A DNA stretch of 41,776 nucleotides from contig JAFXAN010000096.1 of NCBI GenBank assembly GCA_017517035.1, positions 1 to 41,776 of the forward strand, given 5' to 3'. Both the position numbers and the translations under genes were made by a program. The notes under the pieces are model-generated. The model was not told the origin of the DNA, did no database searches, and saw only the letters and a program-made list of their open reading frames with translations. The stretch comes from Clostridia bacterium (lineage in GTDB: Bacteria > Bacillota > Clostridia > Oscillospirales > CAG-272). Below are positions 6,740 to 15,162 of this stretch, piece after piece. The number at the start of each line of letters is the position of its first letter. Position 1 is the stretch's first letter.

Positions 6740-9517
6740 TTAATCCTCATCTGCGCCGCCGTTATTTGCTCCGCAGCATTTCTTATATTTCTTTCCGCTT
6801 CCGCAGGGACACGGATCATTTCTGCCCACCTTTTCGTCCTTTCGGATGATGGTGCTTCCAACTTTTTTCATGCCCTTTTTGGGCGCATCTCCACCTGCAA
6901 ATCCCGCAGCTTTAGGCTTTGCAACCGCAACACGCTTGATGGCGCTGTCATCCGCAAGCCTAAAGGAAAGAATCGTGCGAACGGTATTTTCTCTGATCTC
7001 TGCTATCATCTCATCAAACATATCGCCTCCCGCAATTCTATATTCTCTTACGGGATCTCTCTGCGCATATGCCTGAAGTCCGATGGTTTCCTTAAGATCG
7101 TCCATAGCGTCAATATGCTCCATCCACTTAAGGTCAACATTTCGGAGAAGAACGCTGCGCTCAATCTCTTTGAACAGCTCTTCACCAACATTTTCCTTCT
7201 TGTCGTTATAGATCTTCATTGCGCGTTCTGTGAGAAGTGATGATATATCATCCTTATCAAGCTTTTTAAGCTCGTCCTCGTTATATCTAAAATCGTCGTC
7301 ACTGCAAAGAAGTCCTCTGTAATGATTTCGAAGTCCGTCAAAATTCCATTCAGCAGCACTTTCTCCGCCTATGAAGGACGCAACATTTTCCTCGATGGTT
7401 GAGCTTATCATCTTTCTAATAGTCTCTCCAACATCCTCACCGTCAAGAACGCTCTGTCTCTGCTTATAGATGATATTTCTCTGCTGATTCATAACATCAT
7501 CATAAGTGATGACATTCTTACGGCGCTTGAAGTTCATTTCCTCGATGCGCTTCTGGGAGTTTTCGATAAGTCCCGAGATCAGCTTAACATCAATGGGAAG
7601 ATCCTCAAATGTCTCCTTATTCTGAACCATTCCGAGCATTCTTTCGCTACCGAAAAGACGCATAAGATCATCTTCAAGCGAAAGGAAAAACCTTGATTCA
7701 CCGGGGTCTCCCTGTCTGCCCGAGCGTCCTCTGAGCTGATTGTCGATTCGTCTTGATTCGTGTCTTTCAGTACCGAGAATAAAAAGTCCGCCCGCTTCCC
7801 TTACCTTCTTAGCTTCAGGTTCGATCTCTTTTTTATACTTTTCATAAAGCTCTCTGAATACTCTGCGAGCTTCCTTTACCTCTTCGTTGTCTATCTCAGC
7901 GGTACCCGTTGCCATGGCTATAAGCTCTTCCTCAAATTCGAGACGGCGCATCTCCTGCTTTGCCATATATTCGGGATTACCGCCAAGCATGATATCGGTT
8001 CCTCGTCCCGCCATATTGGTGGAAATGGTGACAGCACCGAATTTTCCCGCCTGAGCTACGATCTCCGCTTCTTTTTCGTGATGCTTTGCGTTAAGAACAG
8101 AATGAGCAATTCCCTCTCGTCTGAGAAGTGCGGAAAGCTCCTCGCTCTTGTCGATGGAAACTGTACCAACAAGCACAGGCTGTCCCTTTTCATGGCATTC
8201 TTTTATCTGATTCACGATGGCATTATACTTGCCCTTGATGCTTGTATAAACAACATCATTTCGGTCAAGTCTTATCATCGGCTTATTTGTCGGAACTTCA
8301 ACAACATCAAGATTATATATCTCTCTGAATTCACTTTCCTCTGTGAGAGCAGTACCTGTCATACCCGAAAGCTTTTCGTACATACGGAAATAGTTCTGGA
8401 AGGTGATGGTTGCAAGAGTTCTGTTCTCTTTCTGAACCTTTACACGCTCCTTTGCTTCGATTGCCTGATGAAGTCCGTTTGAATAACGCCTTCCGGGCAT
8501 AAGACGACCTGTAAAAGCATCAACAATAACAACGCCATTTTCGCCGTCCACAACATAGTCAACATCTCTATGCATGATTCCATATGCTCTTATTGCCTGA
8601 TTGATATGATGTGAGAGGGTTGCATTTTCGGGATCGGCAAGATTATCAACGCCGAAAAAGCCCTCTGCTTTTCTTATACCCTCGGCAGTGAGAATGGCAT
8701 TATTTGCCTTCTCGTCAACGATATAATCCGCATCTATATTGCTATTGTCTTTTTTATCGTCAAGCTCCTTGATAACAAATTTACGGAGCTTACGGACAAA
8801 AGCATCTGCTCTGTCATAAAGGTCGGTCGAAGCCTCCCCCTCGCCGGATATGATAAGAGGAGTTCTTGCCTCATCAATGAGAATAGAGTCAACCTCGTCA
8901 ACGATGGCAAAGAAATGACCGCGTTGGAAGGTCTGCTTCTTATAAACCGCCATATTATCACGAAGATAATCGAAGCCGTATTCGTTATTTGTTCCGTATG
9001 TGATATCAGCAGAATATGCTGCCTGCTTTTCTTCATTTGACTGACCGTGAACAACAAGTCCTGTTGTAAGTCCCATAAATGCATAAACTCTGCCCATTTC
9101 TTCGCTGTCTCGGCGTGCAAGATAATCGTTTACGGTAACGATATGAACTCCCTTACCCATAAGAGCATTAAGATATGCGGGCATGGTTGCAACAAGTGTC
9201 TTACCTTCACCTGTTTTCATCTCGGCGATTCTGCCCTGATGGAGAATTATACCGCCAAGCACCTGCACTCTAAATGGGCGTTTGCCGAGAACTCGGTCAT
9301 CCGCCTCTCTCACTGCCGCAAAGGCATCGGGAAGAATATCGTCAAGGGTTTCGCCTTCATCAAGTCTCTTTTTCAGAAGCTCGGTCGTGCCGCTCAGCTC
9401 CTCATTTGACATCGCCTTATATTTTTCTGCAAGTGCATCAACCTCATCTGCTGTCTTCTGAAGCTTTTTTATCTGTCTTTCGCTATATGTTCCTATGATC
9501 TTATCAATAAGTCCCAT
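6740..9517 (-). CDS. secA: Protein translocase ATPase SecA
   Basis: Motor that drives preproteins through SecYEG. 925 residues. Visible in order: LQKTADEVDAL at the N-terminus, Walker A MKTGEGKT, DEAD-like VDEVDSILIDEARTPLIISG, the preprotein cross-linking domain, motif V TNMAGRGTDIMLGGNPEY, motif VI QLRGRSGRQGDPG, the helical scaffold and wing domains, and a C-terminal zinc-binding SEC-C motif CPCGSGKKYKKCC that contacts SecB or ribosomes. ATG with AAGGAG upstream. First gene of a four-gene unit with the two membrane proteins and the Asn/Gln-rich peptide. Confidence 0.97.
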   Translation of the reverse strand: MGLIDKIIGTYSERQIKKLQKTADEVDALAEKYKAMSNEELSGTTELLKKRLDEGETLDDILPDAFAAVREADDRVLGKRPFRVQVLGGIILHQGRIAEMKTGEGKTLVATMPAYLNALMGKGVHIVTVNDYLARRDSEEMGRVYAFMGLTTGLVVHGQSNEEKQAAYSADITYGTNNEYGFDYLRDNMAVYKKQTFQRGHFFAIVDEVDSILIDEARTPLIISGEGEASTDLYDRADAFVRKLRKFVIKELDDKKDNSNIDADYIVDEKANNAILTAEGIRKAEGFFGVDNLADPENATLSHHINQAIRAYGIMHRDVDYVVDGENGVVIVDAFTGRLMPGRRYSNGLHQAIEAKERVKVQKENRTLATITFQNYFRMYEKLSGMTGTALTEESEFREIYNLDVVEVPTNKPMIRLDRNDVVYTSIKGKYNAIVNQIKECHEKGQPVLVGTVSIDKSEELSALLRREGIAHSVLNAKHHEKEAEIVAQAGKFGAVTISTNMAGRGTDIMLGGNPEYMAKQEMRRLEFEEELIAMATGTAEIDNEEVKEARRVFRELYEKYKKEIEPEAKKVREAGGLFILGTERHESRRIDNQLRGRSGRQGDPGESRFFLSLEDDLMRLFGSERMLGMVQNKETFEDLPIDVKLISGLIENSQKRIEEMNFKRRKNVITYDDVMNQQRNIIYKQRQSVLDGEDVGETIRKMISSTIEENVASFIGGESAAEWNFDGLRNHYRGLLCSDDDFRYNEDELKKLDKDDISSLLTERAMKIYNDKKENVGEELFKEIERSVLLRNVDLKWMEHIDAMDDLKETIGLQAYAQRDPVREYRIAGGDMFDEMIAEIRENTVRTILSFRLADDSAIKRVAVAKPKAAGFAGGDAPKKGMKKVGSTIIRKDEKVGRNDPCPCGSGKKYKKCCGANNGGADED

Positions 9518-9551
9518 TTCGTTCTCCTTAAAAATATAAACAGTTATATTT

Positions 9552-9560
9552 ATTATATCA
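9552..9560 (-). promoter_or_regulatory. Extended -10 promoter of the secA operon
   Basis: TGA-TATAAT on the minus strand. No good -35 is seen at the right distance. The start is about 35 bases before the secA ATG. Divergent from the trmL promoter. Confidence 0.6.
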
Positions 9561-9635
9561 TAACATATCCACGAATGCTACACTAATTTGTAAATTTTTA
9601 TATATACAAAATTTTGATTTTTTTACAAAAAGCCC

Positions 9636-9664
9636 TTGAAGGTTTTCGCAAAATGTAATATAAT
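9636..9664 (+). promoter_or_regulatory. Sigma-A promoter of trmL-mnmA
   Basis: TTGAAG, 17-base spacer, perfect TATAAT. About 27 bases from the -10 to the trmL ATG, which has a GGAG site. Confidence 0.78.
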
Positions 9665-9691
9665 AGTATAAATAACATTTCGGAGATTAAA

Positions 9692-10189
9692 ATGGCAAGA
9701 ATAAATATAGTTTTACACGAACCCGAAATTCCGCAAAACACGGGTAATATTGCAAGAACCTGCGCCGCTACGGGTGCTGCGCTTCATCTGATCCGTCCTC
9801 TCGGCTTTGAGATAGACAATGCAAAGCTGAAGCGTGCGGGGCTTGACTATTGGCACCAGCTTGATATTACATATTATGACGGTCTTGAGGATTTTTACGA
9901 TAAGAATCCGGATGCTTCGGTCTATTATTTCAGCACCAAGGCTCCGAGAGCTTATACCGAGATACAATATCCCGAGAAGGTCTTTTTGATGTTTGGAAAG
10001 GAAACAAAAGGACTTCCCGAGCCGCTTCTGGAAAAGAATCCGAATTTTTGCGTCAGAATCCCAATGCGAGACGGGCTGAGATCGCTTAATCTTTCAAATT
10101 CTGCGGCTATTGCAGTTTACGAGGTTTTGAGGCAGCAAAATTTCCTAGGACTTCGTGAGGACGGAGTGCCTACCACATTTGAATGGTGA
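9692..10189 (+). CDS. trmL: tRNA (cytidine(34)-2'-O)-methyltransferase
   Basis: SpoU-family (SPOUT, trefoil-knot) enzyme that 2'-O-methylates the wobble base of tRNA-Leu isoacceptors using S-adenosylmethionine. 165 residues, the usual compact size lacking an extra RNA-binding domain. Motif 1 is NIVLHEPEIPQNTGNIARTC. Knot motifs 2 and 3 are LMFGKETKGLPEPLL and RIPMRDGLRSLNLSNSAAIAVYE. ATG with CGGAG 7 bases upstream. It is followed after only 4 bases by mnmA, another wobble-base tRNA modification gene, so the pair forms a tRNA-modification operon. Confidence 0.93.
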   Translation: MARINIVLHEPEIPQNTGNIARTCAATGAALHLIRPLGFEIDNAKLKRAGLDYWHQLDITYYDGLEDFYDKNPDASVYYFSTKAPRAYTEIQYPEKVFLMFGKETKGLPEPLLEKNPNFCVRIPMRDGLRSLNLSNSAAIAVYEVLRQQNFLGLREDGVPTTFEW

Positions 10190-10193
10190 TTAT

Positions 10194-11249
10194 ATGGATA
10201 AGGTTATGATAGCAATGAGCGGCGGTGTTGACAGTGCCGTTACCGCTCATCTGATAAAAAAAGCGGGATATTCTGCTATGGGAGCTACCGCAATTATGTT
10301 TGACAGAAGCGATGCACGATTCGCTTCCGAAGAATGCAGCGACTTTGATGATGCAAAAAGAGTTGCTGCGCTTGTGGGCATTGAACATCATGTTTTTGAT
10401 CTTTCAAAGGAGTTTGAGGATACTGTTATCAACAATTTTATAAGTTCCTATCTCTGCGGCTCAACTCCGAACCCCTGCATTGTCTGCAATAAAAAGATCA
10501 AATTCGGCTCTCTTCTCGATAAAGCAGAGGAGCTTGGATGCTCACACATTGCAAGCGGTCATTATGCCATCATCGAAAAGGATGTGAGCGGAAGATATCT
10601 TCTGAAAAAAGGTAAGGACACAAAAAAAGACCAGGCATATGTGCTCTGGCAGCTTTCTCAGCATCAGCTTTCACGAACGCTGCTCCCTCTCGGAAGCTTT
10701 TCAAAGGATGAGGTCAGAGAAATAGCTGCGGAGATGAATTTTGTAAACTCAAGGAAAAAGGAAAGCCAGGATATCTGCTTCATTCCCGATGGCGACTATG
10801 TGGAATTTCTCCGCAGATTCAAAGGACTTGATTTTGAGATCGGGGATTATATCGACTCGGAAGGTAATATTCTCGGAAAGCACCAAGGCGCAGTAAAATA
10901 CACAACAGGACAGCGAAAAGGACTTGGAATTGCTCTCGGTGAACCTATCTATGTTCTTGGTAAAGATATGATAAATAACACTGTCACGCTTGGTCGCGAG
11001 GAAAAGCTTTTCGATCGCTCGCTTGATGCAAAAAATATCAATTTCATCGCCTTCGAGAAGCTTTCTTCACCAATAAAGGTCGAAGCAAAGATCAGATACA
11101 GTCATGCAACAGCAAAGGCTAACCTTACACAAACAGGAGAGGACAGCTTTCATCTTGAATTTGACGAGCCTCAAAGAGCCATCACAAAGGGACAATCGGT
11201 GGTTCTTTATGACGGAGAATATGTTCTCGGCGGCGGGATCATTACCTGA
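10194..11249 (+). CDS. mnmA: tRNA-specific 2-thiouridylase MnmA
   Basis: Adds the 2-thio group to U34 of Lys, Glu and Gln tRNAs. 351 residues. The PP-loop ATP site is SGGVDS (residues 9-14). The catalytic pair is Cys98 in NPCIVCNK and Cys195 in SQDICFIPDGDY. YTTGQRKGLG and the C-terminal beta-barrel are typical. An upstream ATG in frame (10155) lies inside trmL and adds a non-family extension. The ATG at 10194, four bases after the trmL stop, gives the family start MDKVMIAMSGG. Its ribosome site is weak (GGTGAT), suggesting translational coupling to trmL. No hairpin terminator is seen after the stop. Confidence 0.94.
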   Translation: MDKVMIAMSGGVDSAVTAHLIKKAGYSAMGATAIMFDRSDARFASEECSDFDDAKRVAALVGIEHHVFDLSKEFEDTVINNFISSYLCGSTPNPCIVCNKKIKFGSLLDKAEELGCSHIASGHYAIIEKDVSGRYLLKKGKDTKKDQAYVLWQLSQHQLSRTLLPLGSFSKDEVREIAAEMNFVNSRKKESQDICFIPDGDYVEFLRRFKGLDFEIGDYIDSEGNILGKHQGAVKYTTGQRKGLGIALGEPIYVLGKDMINNTVTLGREEKLFDRSLDAKNINFIAFEKLSSPIKVEAKIRYSHATAKANLTQTGEDSFHLEFDEPQRAITKGQSVVLYDGEYVLGGGIIT

Positions 11250-11285
11250 ATCTTAATATTGTATCATACGAAAATAATATAAATA

Positions 11286-11314
11286 TTGATTTTCCCTTAT
11301 TTCAAAGTTATAAT
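11286..11314 (+). promoter_or_regulatory. Upstream promoter (P1) of the uxuA operon
   Basis: TTGATT, 17-base spacer, perfect TATAAT. The start is predicted near 11321, immediately before the palindrome at 11323-11339. Confidence 0.65.
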
Positions 11315-11322
11315 TTAGAAAG

Positions 11323-11339
11323 ATTTCATCAGATGAAAT
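11323..11339. promoter_or_regulatory. Candidate operator palindrome of the uxuA operon
   Basis: ATTTCATCAGATGAAAT is a perfect palindrome with 8-base arms and one central base. It lies just downstream of P1 and four bases upstream of the -35 of P2, a position from which a bound repressor could block both. The regulator is not encoded next door and cannot be named from this. Confidence 0.55.
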
Positions 11340-11342
11340 TAT

Positions 11343-11371
11343 TTGCTTTTGTGAAGAAAAAGAGTTATAAT
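11343..11371 (+). promoter_or_regulatory. Downstream promoter (P2) of the uxuA operon
   Basis: TTGCTT, 17-base spacer, perfect TATAAT. About 22 bases from the -10 to the uxuA-like ATG, which has an AAAGGAG site. Confidence 0.7.
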
Positions 11372-11393
11372 TCAAAAAACAAAGGAGCATATC

Positions 11394-12341
11394 ATGATTA
11401 TTACAGATTATTTTCGTTCTGAACCAGATACAACCTGGGAAATTGCTAAAGCTTCCGGGATCACAAAGGGTACCATCCGCCTTCCGGAGCATAAGGATTT
11501 TGATGTTACAAGTCTTGCGCATCTTAAGGATGTATGCAAAAAATTCAATGATCACGGTATAGATCCGATCATCATAGAGCCGCTTCCGAATGAGCTTCAC
11601 GATCATATCAAGCTCGGCGACGAGATGAGAGATGATGCAATTGAAAAATTCATTCTGCTTATGAAAAACATGAGCAAAGTCGGTATTGAAACAGTTTGCT
11701 TCAACTTTATGGCGCACTATGGATGGACAAGAACAGAGCTTGACCTCACCGAAAGAAATTCTACTGTTACGGGATTTAAACTTTCTTCCTTTAAAGATGA
11801 CGGTTTTATCATCAGCCGTGAGAAAATGTGGGAAAACTATGAATATTTCATCCGAGCTGTCATCCCCTATGCCGAGGAATACGGAATAAAGCTGGCACTT
11901 CATCCGGACGATCCGCCGCTTGACACTCTCGGCTCTGTGGGAAGAATTTTCACAAGCCTTGAGGCAATAAAAAAAGGAATGAATATCATTCCTTCAAAAA
12001 ATCTCGGTGTCACATTCTGTCAGGCCTGCTATCATCTTATGGGCGAGGATCTTGAAGAAGCTATAAAAGCTCTCCGTGATAAGATCTTCTTTGTTCATTT
12101 CAGAAACACAAGAGGATGCAAGACCGATTTCCGTGAGACATTTCACGATGGCGGTGATATTGATATGTCAAGAGTTATGAGACTTTATATGGAAAACGGA
12201 ATTGATTGCCCCGTGAGAGTTGATCATGTACCAACCATGCCCTTTGAAAAAAATTCTGTTGCAGGTTATGATGCTCTCGGCAGACTTTTTGCCATCGGGT
12301 ATCTTAAAGGAATAATTGAAGCAACAGAAAGGGCTTTATGA
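11394..12341 (+). CDS. uxuA: Mannonate dehydratase (UxuA-like, short form)
   Basis: TIM-barrel dehydratase expected to convert D-mannonate to 2-keto-3-deoxygluconate in hexuronate catabolism. 315 residues, clearly shorter than E. coli UxuA (394). Family stretches are visible: HDHIKLGDEMRD, CFNFMAHYGWTRT, ALHPDDPP, VTFCQACYHLMGED, FVHFRNTRG, FHDGGDIDMS and RVDHVPTMPF, including the His, Cys, Asp and His positions expected around the metal. ATG start with AAAGGAG. Its stop overlaps the next gene's start (ATGATGA), so expression is coupled to the glycoside hydrolase and alpha/beta hydrolase. The shortness and context leave the exact sugar acid open. Confidence 0.82.
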   Translation: MIITDYFRSEPDTTWEIAKASGITKGTIRLPEHKDFDVTSLAHLKDVCKKFNDHGIDPIIIEPLPNELHDHIKLGDEMRDDAIEKFILLMKNMSKVGIETVCFNFMAHYGWTRTELDLTERNSTVTGFKLSSFKDDGFIISREKMWENYEYFIRAVIPYAEEYGIKLALHPDDPPLDTLGSVGRIFTSLEAIKKGMNIIPSKNLGVTFCQACYHLMGEDLEEAIKALRDKIFFVHFRNTRGCKTDFRETFHDGGDIDMSRVMRLYMENGIDCPVRVDHVPTMPFEKNSVAGYDALGRLFAIGYLKGIIEATERAL

Positions 12342-13984
12342 TGAAAGCATTTACATATGACACATTAACCTTTCCGGCAAAAGAAGCTGTTCTAACGCTT
12401 CCAAGCGGAAAGGAAATTTCTCTTTCATCCTTTAAATATCAGCCAATCGAGCTTTGCTATGATGAAAACGGAATAGAACGATCAAATAAAATCGGAGATG
12501 AATTTGATGCAGTCCGATTATATCCCCAAACCCCCGGAAAATATGTCCTGAAAACAGATACCGAAAAAATTGAAATTGAGGTTTCAGATTCAAATCTTCA
12601 CGGTTATGTCACCGTCAGCGAGAAGGATGCGAGATATTTCAGATGGTCGGATGGAACACCTCTGAATCTTTTCGGTATAAATCTTGCATTCATTTCCCCT
12701 GCCCCCGTCTCCGCAGGCTATGAATTTGGTCAACTGAATGAAAGATGCTATCTTGGGCTTCGCCAATATGAGCGTTGGTTCAAGCAATGCAGAGATAACG
12801 GTGTGAACATGGCTCGAATTTGGCTTGGGCATGAATATTTTTCGCCCGACACCGAAGATGCAGATGTTTTTTCAAATGCTCAATTTTCAAAGATCGAAGC
12901 TCTTCTTGAGCTTGCAAGAAAATACGGAATCGTCTTGAAGCTCACCATAGATCAATTCAGATTTTTCGACTATGAAAGAATTGCCGACAGCTCCTCCCCC
13001 TCCGACGACATCTTCAGAAAGTTCAACAAAAGGCTTTATAAAGACGGAAAACGGTGCGAAAGTGCCGATGAATGGATGGGTGAACGCATTTGGCGTGACG
13101 CTTGGATAAACAAGCTGAAAAATTTTGCCGTTAGATTTTCGGGTCATCCTTCAATTTTCGGAATTGAGCTTTGGAACGAAATGAACTGCGTTTCATACAA
13201 GTGGCTTCGTGATTGGAACGAGGAGATGCTCACGGTGGCAAAGGATCTTTTCCCGGATCATCTCGTTATGAATTCCATTGGCAGCTTTGACTGCGACGAG
13301 GTCTTTGAGCTTTATGATAATTTCTGCTGGGATAGATCCTCCGTTAAGCAAGTACACAGATATATCGACAGGGGCGCAAAATATGAGGTCTGCCACACAA
13401 GCGGGATCGACCTTGCAAGAGATGCTTGCAAGCGTCTTATGACCCCTGATAAACCCTTTATTATCGCAGAAACAGGTGCTGTCAATCCATGCCACTGCGG
13501 AACCTTCTCCTATTACAGCGCAGATCACAGAGGACTTATCTTCTGCGATGCGGTCTATACGCCTCTTTTCTGCGGCTCTGCAAGCTGCGGTCATATCTGG
13601 CATTGGGATGAAAGATATGTTGAAGCAAAGAATCTTTATCCAAAGTTCAAACCGCTTACATCTCTTTGTAAAGATATTGTATTCGATGAAGAAAATTTTA
13701 GATCTGAAGTTTACGAAACAGATAACATAATTCTGCTGCTTCTTTGCGGAAAAACAACAACCATCGGTTATCTTAGAAACAAAGAGGACAGATGGGATGT
13801 CACCTTGCGTGATCTTAAGGAGGCTTTACCCGCTGATGCTTCATTTGATATCGGAATTAACGGAAAGCTGACATTTCACAAAATATGGAATGACGAAAGC
13901 GGTTCTGTTTCTTATGAAAACGGCAAGCTGACAATTTCCTCTCTTCGTCACGGATTTTTACTTAAATTTAGGAGCGAACAATGA
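12338..13984 (+). CDS. Cytoplasmic clan GH-A glycoside hydrolase (GH5-like)
   Basis: 548 residues with no signal peptide, so it should act on imported oligosaccharides. An N-terminal beta-rich region (about 1-95) resembles the DUF5060-type domain often found before such barrels. The barrel begins near YFRWSDGTPLNLFG (residue 100). The clan-A acid/base is Glu281 in FGIELWNEMN, and the nucleophile is Glu378 in PFIIAETGA. A C-terminal beta-domain follows from about 450. The exact GH family and substrate cannot be fixed by eye. Two ATGs in tandem at 12338 and 12341 follow an AGAAAGGG site. The first overlaps the uxuA stop, and the 3' end overlaps the next gene by 4 bases. Confidence 0.78.
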   Translation: MMKAFTYDTLTFPAKEAVLTLPSGKEISLSSFKYQPIELCYDENGIERSNKIGDEFDAVRLYPQTPGKYVLKTDTEKIEIEVSDSNLHGYVTVSEKDARYFRWSDGTPLNLFGINLAFISPAPVSAGYEFGQLNERCYLGLRQYERWFKQCRDNGVNMARIWLGHEYFSPDTEDADVFSNAQFSKIEALLELARKYGIVLKLTIDQFRFFDYERIADSSSPSDDIFRKFNKRLYKDGKRCESADEWMGERIWRDAWINKLKNFAVRFSGHPSIFGIELWNEMNCVSYKWLRDWNEEMLTVAKDLFPDHLVMNSIGSFDCDEVFELYDNFCWDRSSVKQVHRYIDRGAKYEVCHTSGIDLARDACKRLMTPDKPFIIAETGAVNPCHCGTFSYYSADHRGLIFCDAVYTPLFCGSASCGHIWHWDERYVEAKNLYPKFKPLTSLCKDIVFDEENFRSEVYETDNIILLLLCGKTTTIGYLRNKEDRWDVTLRDLKEALPADASFDIGINGKLTFHKIWNDESGSVSYENGKLTISSLRHGFLLKFRSEQ

Positions 13985-14952
13985 TTTTTGAAAAGCAAAT
14001 ACTTGGTATGTACAAAGGAATGATGTATTCCAGATGCGACGGCTCGGATACGATTTTCTATTTTTCTGCGGATGATTTTCCCGGACTTTTAAGCGAGCCG
14101 TATTCGTTTAAAAGTTCTGAAGGAAATGCTCTTAAAGGTTATTTTTACTGCTATGAGAACCCAATTTCGGGAAAGCTCATAGTTTTTGACCACGGTTTTG
14201 GAGGCGGTCACAAAGCTTATATGAAAGAAATCGAAATGCTCTGCAGAAAAGGATATACTGTTTTTTCATATGACCACACAGGCTGCATGGAATCAGAGGG
14301 CGACGGATGCGGCGGACTTTCCCATTCCCTTTCCGATCTTAATGACTGCATTTCCGCACTGAAAAAAGAGGAAAGATTTGCAAGCTGCGATATCTCTGTT
14401 ATCGGACATAGCTGGGGAGGTTTTTCGGCTCTCAATATCACAGCACTTCATCCCGAAATATCACACATCGTTGTCCTGAGCGGCTTTGTTTCAGCAAAGG
14501 AAATGATATCAACCTTTTTCGGCGGTATTTTGAAGGGATACAGAAAGGCAGTTTTAGCCCTTGAATCAAAAGAAAATCCCTATTATTCAACCTTTGATGC
14601 AGTTGAAACGCTTTCAAGATCAAATGCGAGGGCACTTCTCATCTATTCGGAAAATGATCCCATGTGCAAGAAAAAGCATTATGATATTCTGAAAAAAGGA
14701 CTTGGAGACAAGGAAAACATCAGCTTTATGCTTCTCAAAAACAAAGGTCACAATCCCAATTATACAGAGGAAGCCTTGAAGCTGCTCGACAAGTTTTCAA
14801 AGGAAAGAGCAAAAGTCACTCGAAATAAGAATCTTTCAAAGGAATTTTGCGAAGAATTTATTGCATCCTTCGATTTTCACAAGATGACCGAGCAGGATGA
14901 GACTGTTTGGAATGAAATTTTTGAGCATCTTGAAAATCGAGTAGGAAGCTAA
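13981..14952 (+). CDS. Alpha/beta hydrolase (serine esterase-like)
   Basis: 323 residues, no signal peptide. Oxyanion-side HGFGGG follows LIVFD. The nucleophile elbow is GHSWGG (Ser). The probable acid is in LLIYSENDPMC and the catalytic His in LKNKGHNPNYT, completing a Ser-Asp-His triad. The C-terminal 60 residues are helical and charged. ATG overlaps the preceding stop as ATGA, so it is the third gene of the uxuA operon. It may remove acyl substituents from the uronate-containing oligosaccharides handled by its neighbours (inference). It could equally be a general carboxylesterase. Confidence 0.8.
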   Translation: MIFEKQILGMYKGMMYSRCDGSDTIFYFSADDFPGLLSEPYSFKSSEGNALKGYFYCYENPISGKLIVFDHGFGGGHKAYMKEIEMLCRKGYTVFSYDHTGCMESEGDGCGGLSHSLSDLNDCISALKKEERFASCDISVIGHSWGGFSALNITALHPEISHIVVLSGFVSAKEMISTFFGGILKGYRKAVLALESKENPYYSTFDAVETLSRSNARALLIYSENDPMCKKKHYDILKKGLGDKENISFMLLKNKGHNPNYTEEALKLLDKFSKERAKVTRNKNLSKEFCEEFIASFDFHKMTEQDETVWNEIFEHLENRVGS

Positions 14953-14954
14953 AC

Positions 14955-15087
14955 AATGCAAGGCTTTGCCTTAGGCTTCCTTCAGACTCCGCCTCACGAC
15001 GGACGCGCTTACCCTTGGCTAACAGTTCCTACTGCCAAGTCTGTAGCGGTCTTTCACCGCCAAGTTGTAACGCATGCCAATCGCATA
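14955..15087 (-). mobile_element. Fragment of a group II intron (5' part of domain I)
   Basis: Read on the minus strand from about 15087, the sequence contains GGCATGCGTTACAACTTGG, ACCGCTACAGACTTGGCAGT, AGGAACTGTTAGCC, CGTCCGTCGTGAGGCGGAGT and CTGAAGGAAGCC. I recognise this as the 5' portion of domain I of a common bacterial group II intron class. The canonical GTGYG 5' end is degenerate (TATGCG). No later domains and no intron-encoded reverse transcriptase are present: the fragment stops at the hydrolase stop codon at 14952. It is therefore a dead remnant or a standalone domain-I copy. Identification is from memory, not a search. Confidence 0.6.
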
Positions 15088-15089
15088 AC

Positions 15090-15127
15090 AAAAGGTGCCA
15101 TCTCTCCATGAGACGGCACCTTTTTAT
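15090..15127. terminator. Bidirectional terminator between convergent operons
   Basis: A 10-bp stem (15090-15099 with 15115-15124) with a further TCTC/GAGA inner pairing is followed by a T run on the plus strand and a weaker one on the minus strand. It separates the uxuA operon from the GH27-GH26-LRR operon. Confidence 0.85.
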
Positions 15128-15162
15128 ACTCCGATATGGACTATCATCTGATTGGAAGCAGC

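Noticed and set aside
7760..8482. 240-residue plus-strand frame inside secA
   Set aside because: Fully antisense to conserved SecA domains; no start signals.
11253..11903. 216-residue minus-strand frame opposite the uxuA-like gene
   Set aside because: It covers both plus-strand promoters and the palindrome, lacks a ribosome site, and its sequence is typical of an antisense shadow.
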